Below are positions 1 to 7,236 of a DNA stretch of 38,174 nucleotides, piece by piece. Origin of the DNA: Lachnospiraceae bacterium (lineage in GTDB: Bacteria; Bacillota; Clostridia; Lachnospirales; Lachnospiraceae). Location of the stretch: contig JAILEQ010000109.1 in NCBI GenBank assembly GCA_024687305.1, positions 1 through 38,174 of the forward strand, given 5' to 3'. Both the position numbers and the translations under genes were made by a program. The notes beneath the pieces were generated by a model. That model did no database searches. It saw only the letters and a program-made list of their open reading frames with translations, and was not told the origin of the DNA. The first letter of the stretch is position 1. Each line of letters starts with the position of its first letter.

Positions 1-1
1 T

Positions 2-202
2 GATGCTACCAGTTGCGGAGAGAATTGTGCCAAGTGGTTGTTGGAGATAGGTAAGATTAAGGATGTGTTGGTCAATCTTCAGTATCCGATGCAATTTAAG
101 GGGTGCGAACCTTTTGAGATATATATAGAGAATACCGATACTGTCGTGAAAAATGAGGAAGACTACATATTGACAGCATTGGATCTGTTACATGAGGATT
201 GA
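2..202 (+). CDS. DUF4869-like protein, C-terminal fragment (5' end outside window)
   Basis: An open frame runs from the window edge to a TGA at 200-202 and gives the last 66 residues of a protein whose start lies upstream. The fragment contains a CGENCAKWLLEIG segment followed by a short beta-rich stretch. This resembles, from memory, the C-terminus of the DUF4869 family, small proteins of unknown function found mainly in gut Firmicutes. No catalytic motif is visible. The next gene begins right after the stop, and a GAGG ribosome binding site for it lies inside this gene's last codons, so the two are almost certainly co-transcribed and probably act together. The function is unknown; the family call is a recognition not checked by search. 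Confidence 0.6.
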   Translation, partial: DATSCGENCAKWLLEIGKIKDVLVNLQYPMQFKGCEPFEIYIENTDTVVKNEEDYILTALDLLHED

Positions 203-207
203 ACCGG

Positions 208-1185
208 ATGAAGGGTACACATCATGTCATCGTTGAGACTGGTCGTCTCAAATATGAATTTGATATAAAACGGAATATTACGATAATACAGGGCAACAGT
301 GCTACCGGTAAGACTACGCTCATAGGATTATTGCGCGATTATGCGGAATTTGCCGATAAGACGGGCGTACGTATCGTATCGGATGTGGAATGTAAGGTGT
401 TCGGTGGCGGACTGAGTTCTTGGGACATAGAGATCAAGGGCTGTAAGAACAGTATTGTTTTCATTGATGAAGGGCATAGTTTCATATACACGGAGGAATT
501 TGCCAGAGTCATCAAAGAGACAGATAACTACTATGTGTTGATAACCAGAAAAGCGATACGCACTTTACCGTACAGTATCAATGAAGTTTATGGGATCCGT
601 AATTCAGGGAAATATAATTATCCCGAGAAGATATATCATGAGTTTTATCAGATATATGGAGATATTAGAGGAGAACAAAACGAGAAAGCGGATTATCTTG
701 TCGTTGAAGACTCTAATTCCGGATATCAGTTCTATGACAGGGTGCTGAGTGAGACTAAATGTGTAAGTGCCGGTGGAAATACCAAGGTATACAGGCAGGT
801 TCGAGACCTGGGCAGAGAAGGTGTTATAAGCGTAATAATCGATGGCGCTGCATTTGGTGCATATATTGAGGAACTACTGCTTTTAGCCGAGAGGATGGGA
901 AATGTGGCCATATATATGCCTGAATCATTCGAATGGATGATACTCAAATCGGGAGTACTGGAATTTGAGGACAAAAAAGATATTCTTGAGAATGCACAGA
1001 ACTACATTGAGAGTAAGGATTACTTCAGTTGGGAGCAGTATTTCACGGATTTGCTGACGCAGATTACCGGCGGTACTGTTTACGAGTATCATAAAGCAAA
1101 ACTTTCGGCATATTACGTTGAAGGAAGAAACAGTGAGAGGATATTGGCGGTCATTCCGGATACTATGAGGAAAATGCTTAAATAA
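208..1185 (+). CDS. P-loop ATPase partner of the DUF4869-like protein
   Basis: Predicted protein of 325 residues. It has a Walker A motif GNSATGKT at residues 29-36 and a Walker B-like IVFIDEGH at 83-90, with acidic residues D87 and E88 positioned for Mg-ATP. The rest matches no family I can name, and there is no signal peptide or membrane segment, so it should be cytoplasmic. I chose the ATG at 208 over the in-frame TTG at 199. The only Shine-Dalgarno-like sequence, GAGG at 194-197, is 10 bases before 208 but only one base before 199. Translation is closely linked to the upstream DUF4869-like gene. The pair looks like a two-gene accessory module, with ATP hydrolysis in the second protein and an unknown target. 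No nuclease, protease or transmembrane effector domain is visible, so a defence role would be speculation. Confidence 0.7.
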   Translation: MKGTHHVIVETGRLKYEFDIKRNITIIQGNSATGKTTLIGLLRDYAEFADKTGVRIVSDVECKVFGGGLSSWDIEIKGCKNSIVFIDEGHSFIYTEEFARVIKETDNYYVLITRKAIRTLPYSINEVYGIRNSGKYNYPEKIYHEFYQIYGDIRGEQNEKADYLVVEDSNSGYQFYDRVLSETKCVSAGGNTKVYRQVRDLGREGVISVIIDGAAFGAYIEELLLLAERMGNVAIYMPESFEWMILKSGVLEFEDKKDILENAQNYIESKDYFSWEQYFTDLLTQITGGTVYEYHKAKLSAYYVEGRNSERILAVIPDTMRKMLK

Positions 1186-1198
1186 GGGTACTTGATTT

Positions 1199-1240
1199 AG
1201 GGAAGCGATAGCCCGCGAGACAGTCAGATTGGTTAAATAG
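1199..1240 (+). pseudogene. Relic matching the C-terminus of acetate kinase
   Basis: Read in the frame ending at the TAG at 1238-1240, the 13 codons before the stop give REAIARETVRLVK. The intact acetate kinase of this window ends in ELAICRETVRLVK, so ten of the last eleven residues agree. The frame is closed upstream by a TGA at 1193-1195, so nothing larger survives. Third-codon bases differ from the intact gene at many positions, which argues against a recent local duplication. It is more likely the worn end of a second ackA copy, or of an ackA that stood here before the upstream ATPase pair arrived. Confidence 0.6.
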
Positions 1241-1465
1241 ATGATATTTAGGAAAAACAGAAAAACTGAGATCCCCGTATATGATTATGATCCCGAAAGA
1301 GACCGGCCCCTGATCCGTGCCAGTATATGTAACGGCGAACAGGTTGCAGGCTTTAAGGACAGAAATACGGGGATTTTTCATGAGATAATGTTCATAAAGG
1401 ACGAGGCTGATAAACAGCAGTTCATGGAACAATACGGGCTTACGCATATCGACAAGGAATATTGA
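1241..1465 (+). CDS. Small conserved-looking hypothetical protein (74 aa)
   Basis: The 74-residue product starts with a basic stretch (MIFRKNRK), continues through a YDYDPERDRPLIRASICNGE segment, and ends in an acidic helical tail. It has no signal peptide, membrane segment or metal-binding cysteine pattern. Short proteins with an 'IRASICNGEQVAGFKD' core occur in many Lachnospiraceae and are sometimes labelled as a fragment of aspartate dehydrogenase. From memory, I think that label is unreliable, because the protein is far too short for a Rossmann enzyme. The start codon directly follows the stop of the acetate kinase relic and has no clear Shine-Dalgarno. This suggests the gene was once translationally coupled to that lost gene. 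Function unknown. Confidence 0.65.
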   Translation: MIFRKNRKTEIPVYDYDPERDRPLIRASICNGEQVAGFKDRNTGIFHEIMFIKDEADKQQFMEQYGLTHIDKEY

Positions 1466-1552
1466 TCGAATTATGTAATCTGCAATATATCCAAAAACTC
1501 ACGGGTAAATCTGTGACAATTCACGAAATTTTTCCATAAGAAGAGTTAATAA

Positions 1553-1587
1553 TTGAATAAGATTAACAAACGTAGTAATATTATAAT
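1553..1587 (+). promoter_or_regulatory. Candidate sigma-A promoter for the xylB operon
   Basis: A TTGAAT at 1553-1558 is followed after 17 bases by TAATAT at 1576-1581. A perfect TATAAT overlaps at 1582-1587. Either -10 would start transcription a few bases before or inside the palindrome at 1599-1620. The surrounding 1466-1590 is AT-rich and carries no gene. Confidence 0.55.
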
Positions 1588-1598
1588 GTGTATGCGTG

Positions 1599-1620
1599 CC
1601 CGTGCACGAGCGTGCATGGG
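1599..1620 (+). promoter_or_regulatory. 22-bp operator-like palindrome in the xylB leader
   Basis: The arms CCCGTGCACG and CGTGCATGGG pair at all ten positions, one of them G-T, around a central AG. The palindrome lies just downstream of the -10 box, where a bound repressor would block transcription. No regulator gene is adjacent. As RNA it would form a hairpin with an impossibly tight two-base loop (four bases if the inner pair opens), so a DNA operator is the better reading. Confidence 0.5.
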
Positions 1621-1649
1621 AAAGAGAAAACAAATATTTGGAGGATTGT

Positions 1650-3119
1650 ATGCTATACGTAGGAATCGACTTAGGAACATCGGCAGTTAAGCTGCTTCTT
1701 ATGGATGAGACCGGTAAGATTCACAAGATCGTATCCAAGGAATACGAATTGTATTTCCCTCATCCGGGTTGGTCTGAACAGAAGCCGGAGGATTGGTATG
1801 AGCAGTCTATGGCAGGACTTAAGGAACTCATAAGTGAGTGTGACAAGAGTCAGGTCGCCGGTATCAGTTTTGGCGGACAGATGCATGGACTTGTTATACT
1901 TGATAAGGACGACAATGTCATCCGTCCTGCTATTCTTTGGAATGATGGTCGTACGACGGAGGAGTGCGATTATCTTAATGATGTTATCGGCAAGGACAAG
2001 CTTTCACAGTATACAGCCAATATATCGTTTACGGGATTCACGGCTCCCAAGATCCTTTGGGTGAAGAATAAAGAACCTGAGAATTTTGCCCGTATCGAGA
2101 AGATCATGCTTCCTAAGGATTATCTTGCATATAAGCTGTCGGGAGTACATTGTACCGATGTATCGGATGCATCAGGCATGCTCCTGTTCGATGTAAAGAA
2201 CAGATGCTGGTCTAAGGAGATGATGGAGATCTGTGACGTGAAAGAGTCACAGCTTGCCAAGATATTTGAGAGTTATGAAGCAGTAGGCAATATCAAGCCT
2301 GAGATTGCTGCAGAACTTGGATTATCTGAGAACGTGAAGATTGTGGCAGGTGCAGGTGACAATGCGGCAGCGGCAGTCGGCACAGGTACTGTAGGTGACG
2401 GCAGATGTAATATCTCACTCGGTACCAGTGGTACGATATTTATCTCTTCCAAGACCTTCGGAGTGGACAGCAATAATGCTCTTCATTCATTTGCACATGC
2501 TGACGGAAGCTATCATCTGATGGGATGCATGCTCAGCGCAGCTTCATGTAACAAATGGTGGATGGAAGATATCATAGGCACACAGGACTTTGCAGGAGAG
2601 CAGAAAGCCATTGATAAACTGGGTGAGAATCATGTATTCTTCCTGCCATATCTTATGGGTGAGAGATCTCCTCTCAATGACCCGTATGCGAGAGGTACAT
2701 TTACAGGTATCACGATGGATACTACAAGGGCAGATATGACACAGGCGGTTTTGGAAGGTGTTGCATTTGCTTTAAGAGATTCATTTGAGGTAGCCAAGTC
2801 TCTAGGCATCAAGATTGACAGGACTAAGATATGCGGCGGCGGAGCCAAGTCTCCTCTGTGGAAAAAGATGATCGCCAATATTCTTGGTATCAAGGTAGAT
2901 GTCATAGAGAGTGAAGAAGGTCCCGGATACGGCGGTGCCATGCTTGCAGCAGTTGCGTGCGGTGAGTTCGTATCTGTGGAAGAGGCAGCTGAGAAGTTGG
3001 TAAAGGTAGTGGATACAGTAGAGCCCGATCCGGAGCTTACAGCCAAGTATGAGCAGAGATATCAGCAGTTTAAGCAGATATATCCTGCGCTGAAGCCCAT
3101 ATTCAAGGTCATCGGATAA
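1650..3119 (+). CDS. xylB: Xylulokinase (FGGY carbohydrate kinase)
   Basis: Phosphorylates D-xylulose with ATP to xylulose 5-phosphate, feeding the pentose phosphate or phosphoketolase route in the cytoplasm. The 489-residue length is normal for XylB. Visible motifs are the N-terminal phosphate-binding GIDLGTSAVK (5-14), the GQMHG segment (76-80) typical of xylulokinases, AGAGDN with the likely catalytic base D237, and a C-terminal GGGAKSPLWKKMIANILG. The ATG at 1650 is chosen because GGAGG at 1640-1644 precedes it at normal spacing. The frame stays open back to a GTG at 1596, but that would place the operator palindrome inside the gene. It is the first gene of an operon with a DUF4867 protein and a fucose/arabinose isomerase-type enzyme. 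A related ketopentose, such as ribulose, cannot be excluded as substrate. Confidence 0.92.
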   Translation: MLYVGIDLGTSAVKLLLMDETGKIHKIVSKEYELYFPHPGWSEQKPEDWYEQSMAGLKELISECDKSQVAGISFGGQMHGLVILDKDDNVIRPAILWNDGRTTEECDYLNDVIGKDKLSQYTANISFTGFTAPKILWVKNKEPENFARIEKIMLPKDYLAYKLSGVHCTDVSDASGMLLFDVKNRCWSKEMMEICDVKESQLAKIFESYEAVGNIKPEIAAELGLSENVKIVAGAGDNAAAAVGTGTVGDGRCNISLGTSGTIFISSKTFGVDSNNALHSFAHADGSYHLMGCMLSAASCNKWWMEDIIGTQDFAGEQKAIDKLGENHVFFLPYLMGERSPLNDPYARGTFTGITMDTTRADMTQAVLEGVAFALRDSFEVAKSLGIKIDRTKICGGGAKSPLWKKMIANILGIKVDVIESEEGPGYGGAMLAAVACGEFVSVEEAAEKLVKVVDTVEPDPELTAKYEQRYQQFKQIYPALKPIFKVIG

Positions 3120-3167
3120 GACCTTACCGGTTTTAACGGATAATATATTAAGGAGGATACATTATTT

Positions 3168-3782
3168 ATGAAGATTCAGAATGTTACAGATGCAGCATTC
3201 CGTAAGTATGGAAGGGTAATAACGGAGATTGATTTCTCTGAGCTTATAACAGCTATGGAGCAGTCACCGTTGCCGGATGGAGTAGAATATGAGCCGTCGG
3301 TTGATTATCTGGAAGCTACTTCTTTGATGGAGAAGCTTCAGACAGTATACTACGGTGAGCTTCCGATACAGATCGGATATTGCAACGGCCATAATCATCT
3401 GCTCAATGCAGTTGAGTATCACAGATCATCAGAGCTTGATATTGCTTGTACAGATCTGATATTGCTTATCGGATCTCAGCAGGATATCACGGATGACTTT
3501 ACTTATGATACCAATAAGATCGAAGCGTTCCTTTGTCCTAAGGGAGTGGGTGTAGAGCTTTATGCGACCACGCTTCATTATGCACCTTGCAGCGTAGGCG
3601 ATGCAGGATTCAAGTGTATTGTGGTACTTCCAAAGGATACGAATCTTCCGCTTGACAGCAAGCATGCAGGATATGAAGATGCTCTCATCACTGCCAAGAA
3701 TAAGTGGCTTATCGGCCATGCAGAGGGTGGCCTTGATGCAGGCGCACATATAGGACTTATCGGCCCAAATGTGAGCGTATAG
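3168..3782 (+). CDS. DUF4867 family protein
   Basis: A 204-residue cytoplasmic protein with an AGGAGG site at 3151-3156. The sequence resembles DUF4867, a family that I recall sits beside sugar isomerases and kinases in clostridia. A cupin-like metal site is possible. Candidate ligands are the H and E residues of GHNHLLNAVEYH near residue 75, the ELYATTLHYAPC segment near residue 125, and later histidines. This pattern (His, Glu, then a beta-strand His) is typical of sugar-binding cupins such as ureidoglycolate lyase-like or mutarotase-like proteins, but I cannot confirm the fold. Its place between a xylulokinase and an isomerase suggests that it handles the same sugar, for example as an epimerase or mutarotase. 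That role is inferred from position only. Confidence 0.75.
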   Translation: MKIQNVTDAAFRKYGRVITEIDFSELITAMEQSPLPDGVEYEPSVDYLEATSLMEKLQTVYYGELPIQIGYCNGHNHLLNAVEYHRSSELDIACTDLILLIGSQQDITDDFTYDTNKIEAFLCPKGVGVELYATTLHYAPCSVGDAGFKCIVVLPKDTNLPLDSKHAGYEDALITAKNKWLIGHAEGGLDAGAHIGLIGPNVSV

Positions 3783-3878
3783 GAGAATACTTACACAAGA
3801 CAATAAAAAAGTGTAACTATTAGATGAGTAATTCATCATAGAATAAAATAAGTTGGTAATCATTTAAGGAGGATTAAC

Positions 3879-5363
3879 ATGAATAACATTCCCAAGATCA
3901 AATTAGGTATCGTGGCTGTAAGCCGTGACTGTTTCCCCGAGTCTCTTTCAGTTAACAGAAGAAAGGCTTTAGTAGATGCTTATAAGGCTAAGTATGATGC
4001 AGCAGACATTTATGAATGCCCTATCTGTATAGTTGAGAGCGAGATCCATATGGTTCAGGCTCTTGAGGATATCAAGAAGGCAGGATGTAATGCTCTTTGT
4101 GTATACCTCGGCAACTTCGGTCCCGAGATATCTGAGACACTTCTTGCTAAGCATTTTGAAGGACCCAAGATGTTCTGTGCTGCAGCAGAAGAGACACAGA
4201 ACGATCTGTGCGGCGGCAGAGGAGATGCTTACTGTGGTATGCTCAATGCCAGCTACAACTTAAAGCTCCGTAATGTAGGTGCTTATATTCCTGAGTATCC
4301 TGTAGGTGATGCTGAGGATTGTGCTAAGATGATCAATGACTTCATCCCTATAGCAAGAGCACTCGTTGGATTAAGCAAGCTTAAGATTATATCATTTGGT
4401 CCCAGACCTCTTAACTTCCTTGCTTGTAACGCTCCTATCAAGCAGCTTTACAATCTCGGCGTTGAGATCGAGGAGAACTCAGAGCTTGATCTGTTCGAGT
4501 CGTTCAACAAGCATGCAGGCGACGCAAGGATAGCTGATGTTGTTAAGGATATGGAAGCTGAACTCGGAGAAGGCAATAAGAAGCCCGAGATCCTTGAGAA
4601 GCTGGCTCAGTATGAACTTACTCTTACAGACTGGATCGACGGTCATAAGGGTTCCAAGGAATTCGTTGCGATCGCCGGTAAGTGCTGGCCCGCATTCCAG
4701 ACACAGTTCGGATTCGTTCCCTGCTATGTTAACAGCCGCTTGACCGGACGCGGAATTCCCGTATCCTGTGAAGTAGATATCTACGGATGTCTTTCCGAGT
4801 ACATCGGAACCTGTGTATCTGATGATATCGTTACTTTGCTTGATATCAACAACTCCGTTCCCAAGGATATGTACAAAGAGTCTATTCAGGGCAAATTCGA
4901 CTATACTCTTGAAGATACATTCATGGGCTTCCACTGCGGTAATACATGCTCCAAGAAGCTTGCATTCCATGAGATGAAGTATCAGATGATCATGGCAAGA
5001 GCACTTCCTATCGAAGTTACAAACGGAACTTTGGAAGGTGACATTGTTCCCGGTGACATCACATTCTATCGTCTGCAGTCAACAGCTGACGCTAAGATCA
5101 GAGCATATGTTGCAGAAGGTGAAGTACTTCCCGTAGCTACCAGGTCATTCGGTGGTATCGGTGTATTCGCTATTAAGGAAATGGGACGTTTCTATCGTCA
5201 CGTACTCATCGAGAAGAATTATCCTCACCACGGTGCCGTTACATTCGGACATCACGGAAAGGCTCTCTTCGAGGTATTTAAGTATCTTGGAGTTCCGATC
5301 GAGGATATCAACTACAATCAGCCTAAGTCTCTTCCTTATCCTACAGAGAACCCTTTTAAGTAA
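3879..5363 (+). CDS. L-fucose/L-arabinose isomerase family protein
   Basis: A 494-residue cytoplasmic enzyme of the FucI/AraA superfamily, which interconverts aldoses and ketoses at a divalent metal site. Likely metal ligands, by analogy with the Glu-Asp-His set of FucI, are E298 in SCEVDIYG, D322 in LLDINN and a histidine of FGHHG at 458-459. H352 in GFHCGN may also be in the active site. The length is nearer AraA (about 500) than classic FucI (about 590). It is preceded by AAGGAGG and followed by a terminator. With xylulokinase and DUF4867 in the same operon, it probably produces the ketose that the kinase phosphorylates; the true substrate is not determined by sequence. Lysine is almost always AAG and GTT/GCT are common, unlike the next operon, suggesting strong expression. 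Confidence 0.82.
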   Translation: MNNIPKIKLGIVAVSRDCFPESLSVNRRKALVDAYKAKYDAADIYECPICIVESEIHMVQALEDIKKAGCNALCVYLGNFGPEISETLLAKHFEGPKMFCAAAEETQNDLCGGRGDAYCGMLNASYNLKLRNVGAYIPEYPVGDAEDCAKMINDFIPIARALVGLSKLKIISFGPRPLNFLACNAPIKQLYNLGVEIEENSELDLFESFNKHAGDARIADVVKDMEAELGEGNKKPEILEKLAQYELTLTDWIDGHKGSKEFVAIAGKCWPAFQTQFGFVPCYVNSRLTGRGIPVSCEVDIYGCLSEYIGTCVSDDIVTLLDINNSVPKDMYKESIQGKFDYTLEDTFMGFHCGNTCSKKLAFHEMKYQMIMARALPIEVTNGTLEGDIVPGDITFYRLQSTADAKIRAYVAEGEVLPVATRSFGGIGVFAIKEMGRFYRHVLIEKNYPHHGAVTFGHHGKALFEVFKYLGVPIEDINYNQPKSLPYPTENPFK

Positions 5364-5393
5364 GGTGATTGAAGTAAATTAAGAGTTTTTTGC

Positions 5394-5430
5394 AAATCCC
5401 CGCGATACAATCGCGGGGATTTGTTGTATA
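5394..5430 (+). terminator. Rho-independent terminator after the xylB operon
   Basis: A perfect 12-bp stem (AAATCCCCGCGA at 5394-5405 with its complement at 5411-5422) has a 5-base loop and is followed by a modest T-rich tract. It closes the xylB-DUF4867-isomerase operon. The rest of the gap to 5549 has no gene. It contains TCGATA and TATCGA arms around 5471-5504 and an AGGAGG site for the next gene, but I could not assign a convincing promoter. Confidence 0.85.
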
Positions 5431-5549
5431 CTAATAAGGTATCACTAATTTGTGACGAGCGAAGCATTCCGTCGATACCGAGGTTCTTTCGAGATATCGA
5501 TTGTTGAATCCGGCGTTTTTTGAGGTAAAGCTTTTAGGAGGATCGGTAT

Positions 5550-6509
5550 ATGAAAATCGTTATATTGGAAAGAGCAAGTGTGGGTCTTGATGTCAGTGTA
5601 GACATGTTTCAGGAGATAGGCGAAGTAGAGATCTACAACAATACGCCTTATAAAGAGATCGCAAAGCGTGTGGAAAATGCGGATATCATTATCGCCAACA
5701 AGTCAAAACTGAACGAAGAAACGTTAAAGAACGCCCTTAACGTTAAGCTTATCTGCGAGTTCGCAACAGGTTTTGACAATGTCGACATTGAATACTGCAA
5801 AAAGAGAAAGATCGGGGTTTGCAATGTAAGAGACTACAGCACCGATATGGTCGCTCAGCATACGTTTGCTCTTGCATTTTATCTCTCCGAAAAGCTCGAA
5901 CACTACGACAGATACGTTAAGTCCGGCCAATACGGCTCTCAGGACAGATTTTCCAATTTCGATATTCCTTTTTATGAGTTCGCGGGTAAGACCTGGGGTA
6001 TCGTCGGAATGGGCAACATCGGAAGAAGGGTCGCTTCAATTGCGAAGGCCTTCGGCTGCAGAGTCATCTTTTATTCGATCACAGGCAATTCGACTGTTAC
6101 GGAATATGAAAGAGTCGATTTTGATACCTTGTTAAAGGAATCCGATTACCTTTCGCTCCATTGCCCGCTTTCCGATCTTTCCCGTTCGCTGATTGGCGAG
6201 GAAGCTCTTTCAAAGATGAAAAATACCGCATATCTTATAAATGTTGCTCGCGGTCCCGTTGTAGACGAGAATGCACTTTACGACGCACTCGTATCGGGCA
6301 CGATCGCCGGCGCCGGCCTTGACGTTTTGTCAAAAGAGCCGATCGCCAAAGACAATCCGCTTGCGAAGATACAGGATTCTTCGCGTCTTATCATTACGCC
6401 TCACCTTGCGTGGGCGTCGGTTGAAGCCAGAGAAAGATGTGTCAAGATGACATACGATAACATTAAAGCGTTCATGAACGGCGAAAAGCTTTCAAGAGTG
6501 GACGTTTAA
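5550..6509 (+). CDS. D-isomer-specific 2-hydroxyacid dehydrogenase
   Basis: A 319-residue NAD(P)-dependent oxidoreductase that reversibly reduces a 2-keto acid to a D-2-hydroxy acid. The Rossmann motif GMGNIG is at 153-158. The catalytic triad of the family is present: R234 in NVARGPVVD, E263 in LSKEP, and H285 in TPHLAWAS. The N-terminal substrate domain includes FATGFDNVDI near residue 71, a conserved substrate-contact segment. Similarity of style suggests glycerate dehydrogenase/hydroxypyruvate reductase, but D-lactate or another substrate is possible. It is the first gene of the eight-gene operon, 13 bases ahead of mtnN, with a strong AGGAGG site. Its link to methyl-cycle recycling is not obvious and it may simply share the promoter. 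Confidence 0.88.
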   Translation: MKIVILERASVGLDVSVDMFQEIGEVEIYNNTPYKEIAKRVENADIIIANKSKLNEETLKNALNVKLICEFATGFDNVDIEYCKKRKIGVCNVRDYSTDMVAQHTFALAFYLSEKLEHYDRYVKSGQYGSQDRFSNFDIPFYEFAGKTWGIVGMGNIGRRVASIAKAFGCRVIFYSITGNSTVTEYERVDFDTLLKESDYLSLHCPLSDLSRSLIGEEALSKMKNTAYLINVARGPVVDENALYDALVSGTIAGAGLDVLSKEPIAKDNPLAKIQDSSRLIITPHLAWASVEARERCVKMTYDNIKAFMNGEKLSRVDV

Positions 6510-6522
6510 TACGGAGGTTATA

Positions 6523-7224
6523 ATGAGTCGTATCATAGGAATAATCGGTGCCATGGAGCTCGAAGTCGAAAAACTTATTGAGGCCATGGAGTACAAAGAA
6601 GAGATCGTCTATAAAAAAAGGACCTTTTATAAGGGTAAGCTTGAAGGTACGGACGTTGTGCTCGCCAGATGCGGTGTGGGCAAAGTTAACGCCGCTATAA
6701 CCGTTCAGATGATGGTCGATAAATTCGGTATCACAGACATCATCAATACGGGTGTTGCCGGATCGCTTAACGAAAAGATCGATATCGGAGATATCGTGCT
6801 GGCCACCAACGCCGTTTATCACGATTTGGAAGCGATCGCTTTCGGATATGAAAGAGGACAGGTTCCTCAGATGGATGTTTTCGAGTTCCCTATGTCAAAG
6901 GAACTGTCGGATATCGCCGAAGCTGCCTGCAAAAAGGTCAATCCCGATATAAAAGTCTTTAAAGGAAGAGTGGCTTCGGGCGATCAGTTCATAGCAGATA
7001 AGACTGTTAAAGAAAACATAGTAAAGTGGTTTTCTCCCATGTGCGTTGAAATGGAAGGAGCTGCTATGGCTCACGCCGCATATGTTAACGACATAAATTG
7101 TCTTATAATAAGAGCCATTTCCGACAAGGCAGATGATTCCGCTGAGATGGACTATCCTACGTTTGAGAAAAAAGCGGCAGTCCATTGCGCCGGAATGGTC
7201 AGAGAAATGATGAAACACATTTAA
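6523..7224 (+). CDS. mtnN: 5'-methylthioadenosine/S-adenosylhomocysteine nucleosidase
   Basis: Hydrolyses the glycosidic bond of S-adenosylhomocysteine (giving S-ribosylhomocysteine and adenine), of methylthioadenosine, and of 5'-deoxyadenosine. The last is the by-product of radical SAM enzymes, one of which is encoded in this operon. At 233 residues the length is typical. Catalytic residues are visible: E12 in IGAMELEV, E178 in the VEMEGAAMAH segment (with E176 for ribose), and catalytic acid D201 in RAISDKAD. It lies upstream of tldD, tldE and luxS. LuxS acts on its product, so the order nucleosidase then LuxS encodes the two-step recycling of SAH. An alternative name is pfs. Confidence 0.95.
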   Translation: MSRIIGIIGAMELEVEKLIEAMEYKEEIVYKKRTFYKGKLEGTDVVLARCGVGKVNAAITVQMMVDKFGITDIINTGVAGSLNEKIDIGDIVLATNAVYHDLEAIAFGYERGQVPQMDVFEFPMSKELSDIAEAACKKVNPDIKVFKGRVASGDQFIADKTVKENIVKWFSPMCVEMEGAAMAHAAYVNDINCLIIRAISDKADDSAEMDYPTFEKKAAVHCAGMVREMMKHI

Positions 7225-7236
7225 AGGAAACACAAT

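Noticed and set aside
1199-1240. Attachment-site duplication from the intact ackA at 23076
   Set aside because: A recent att duplication should be near-identical at the DNA level, but many synonymous positions differ, so an older relic is the better reading.
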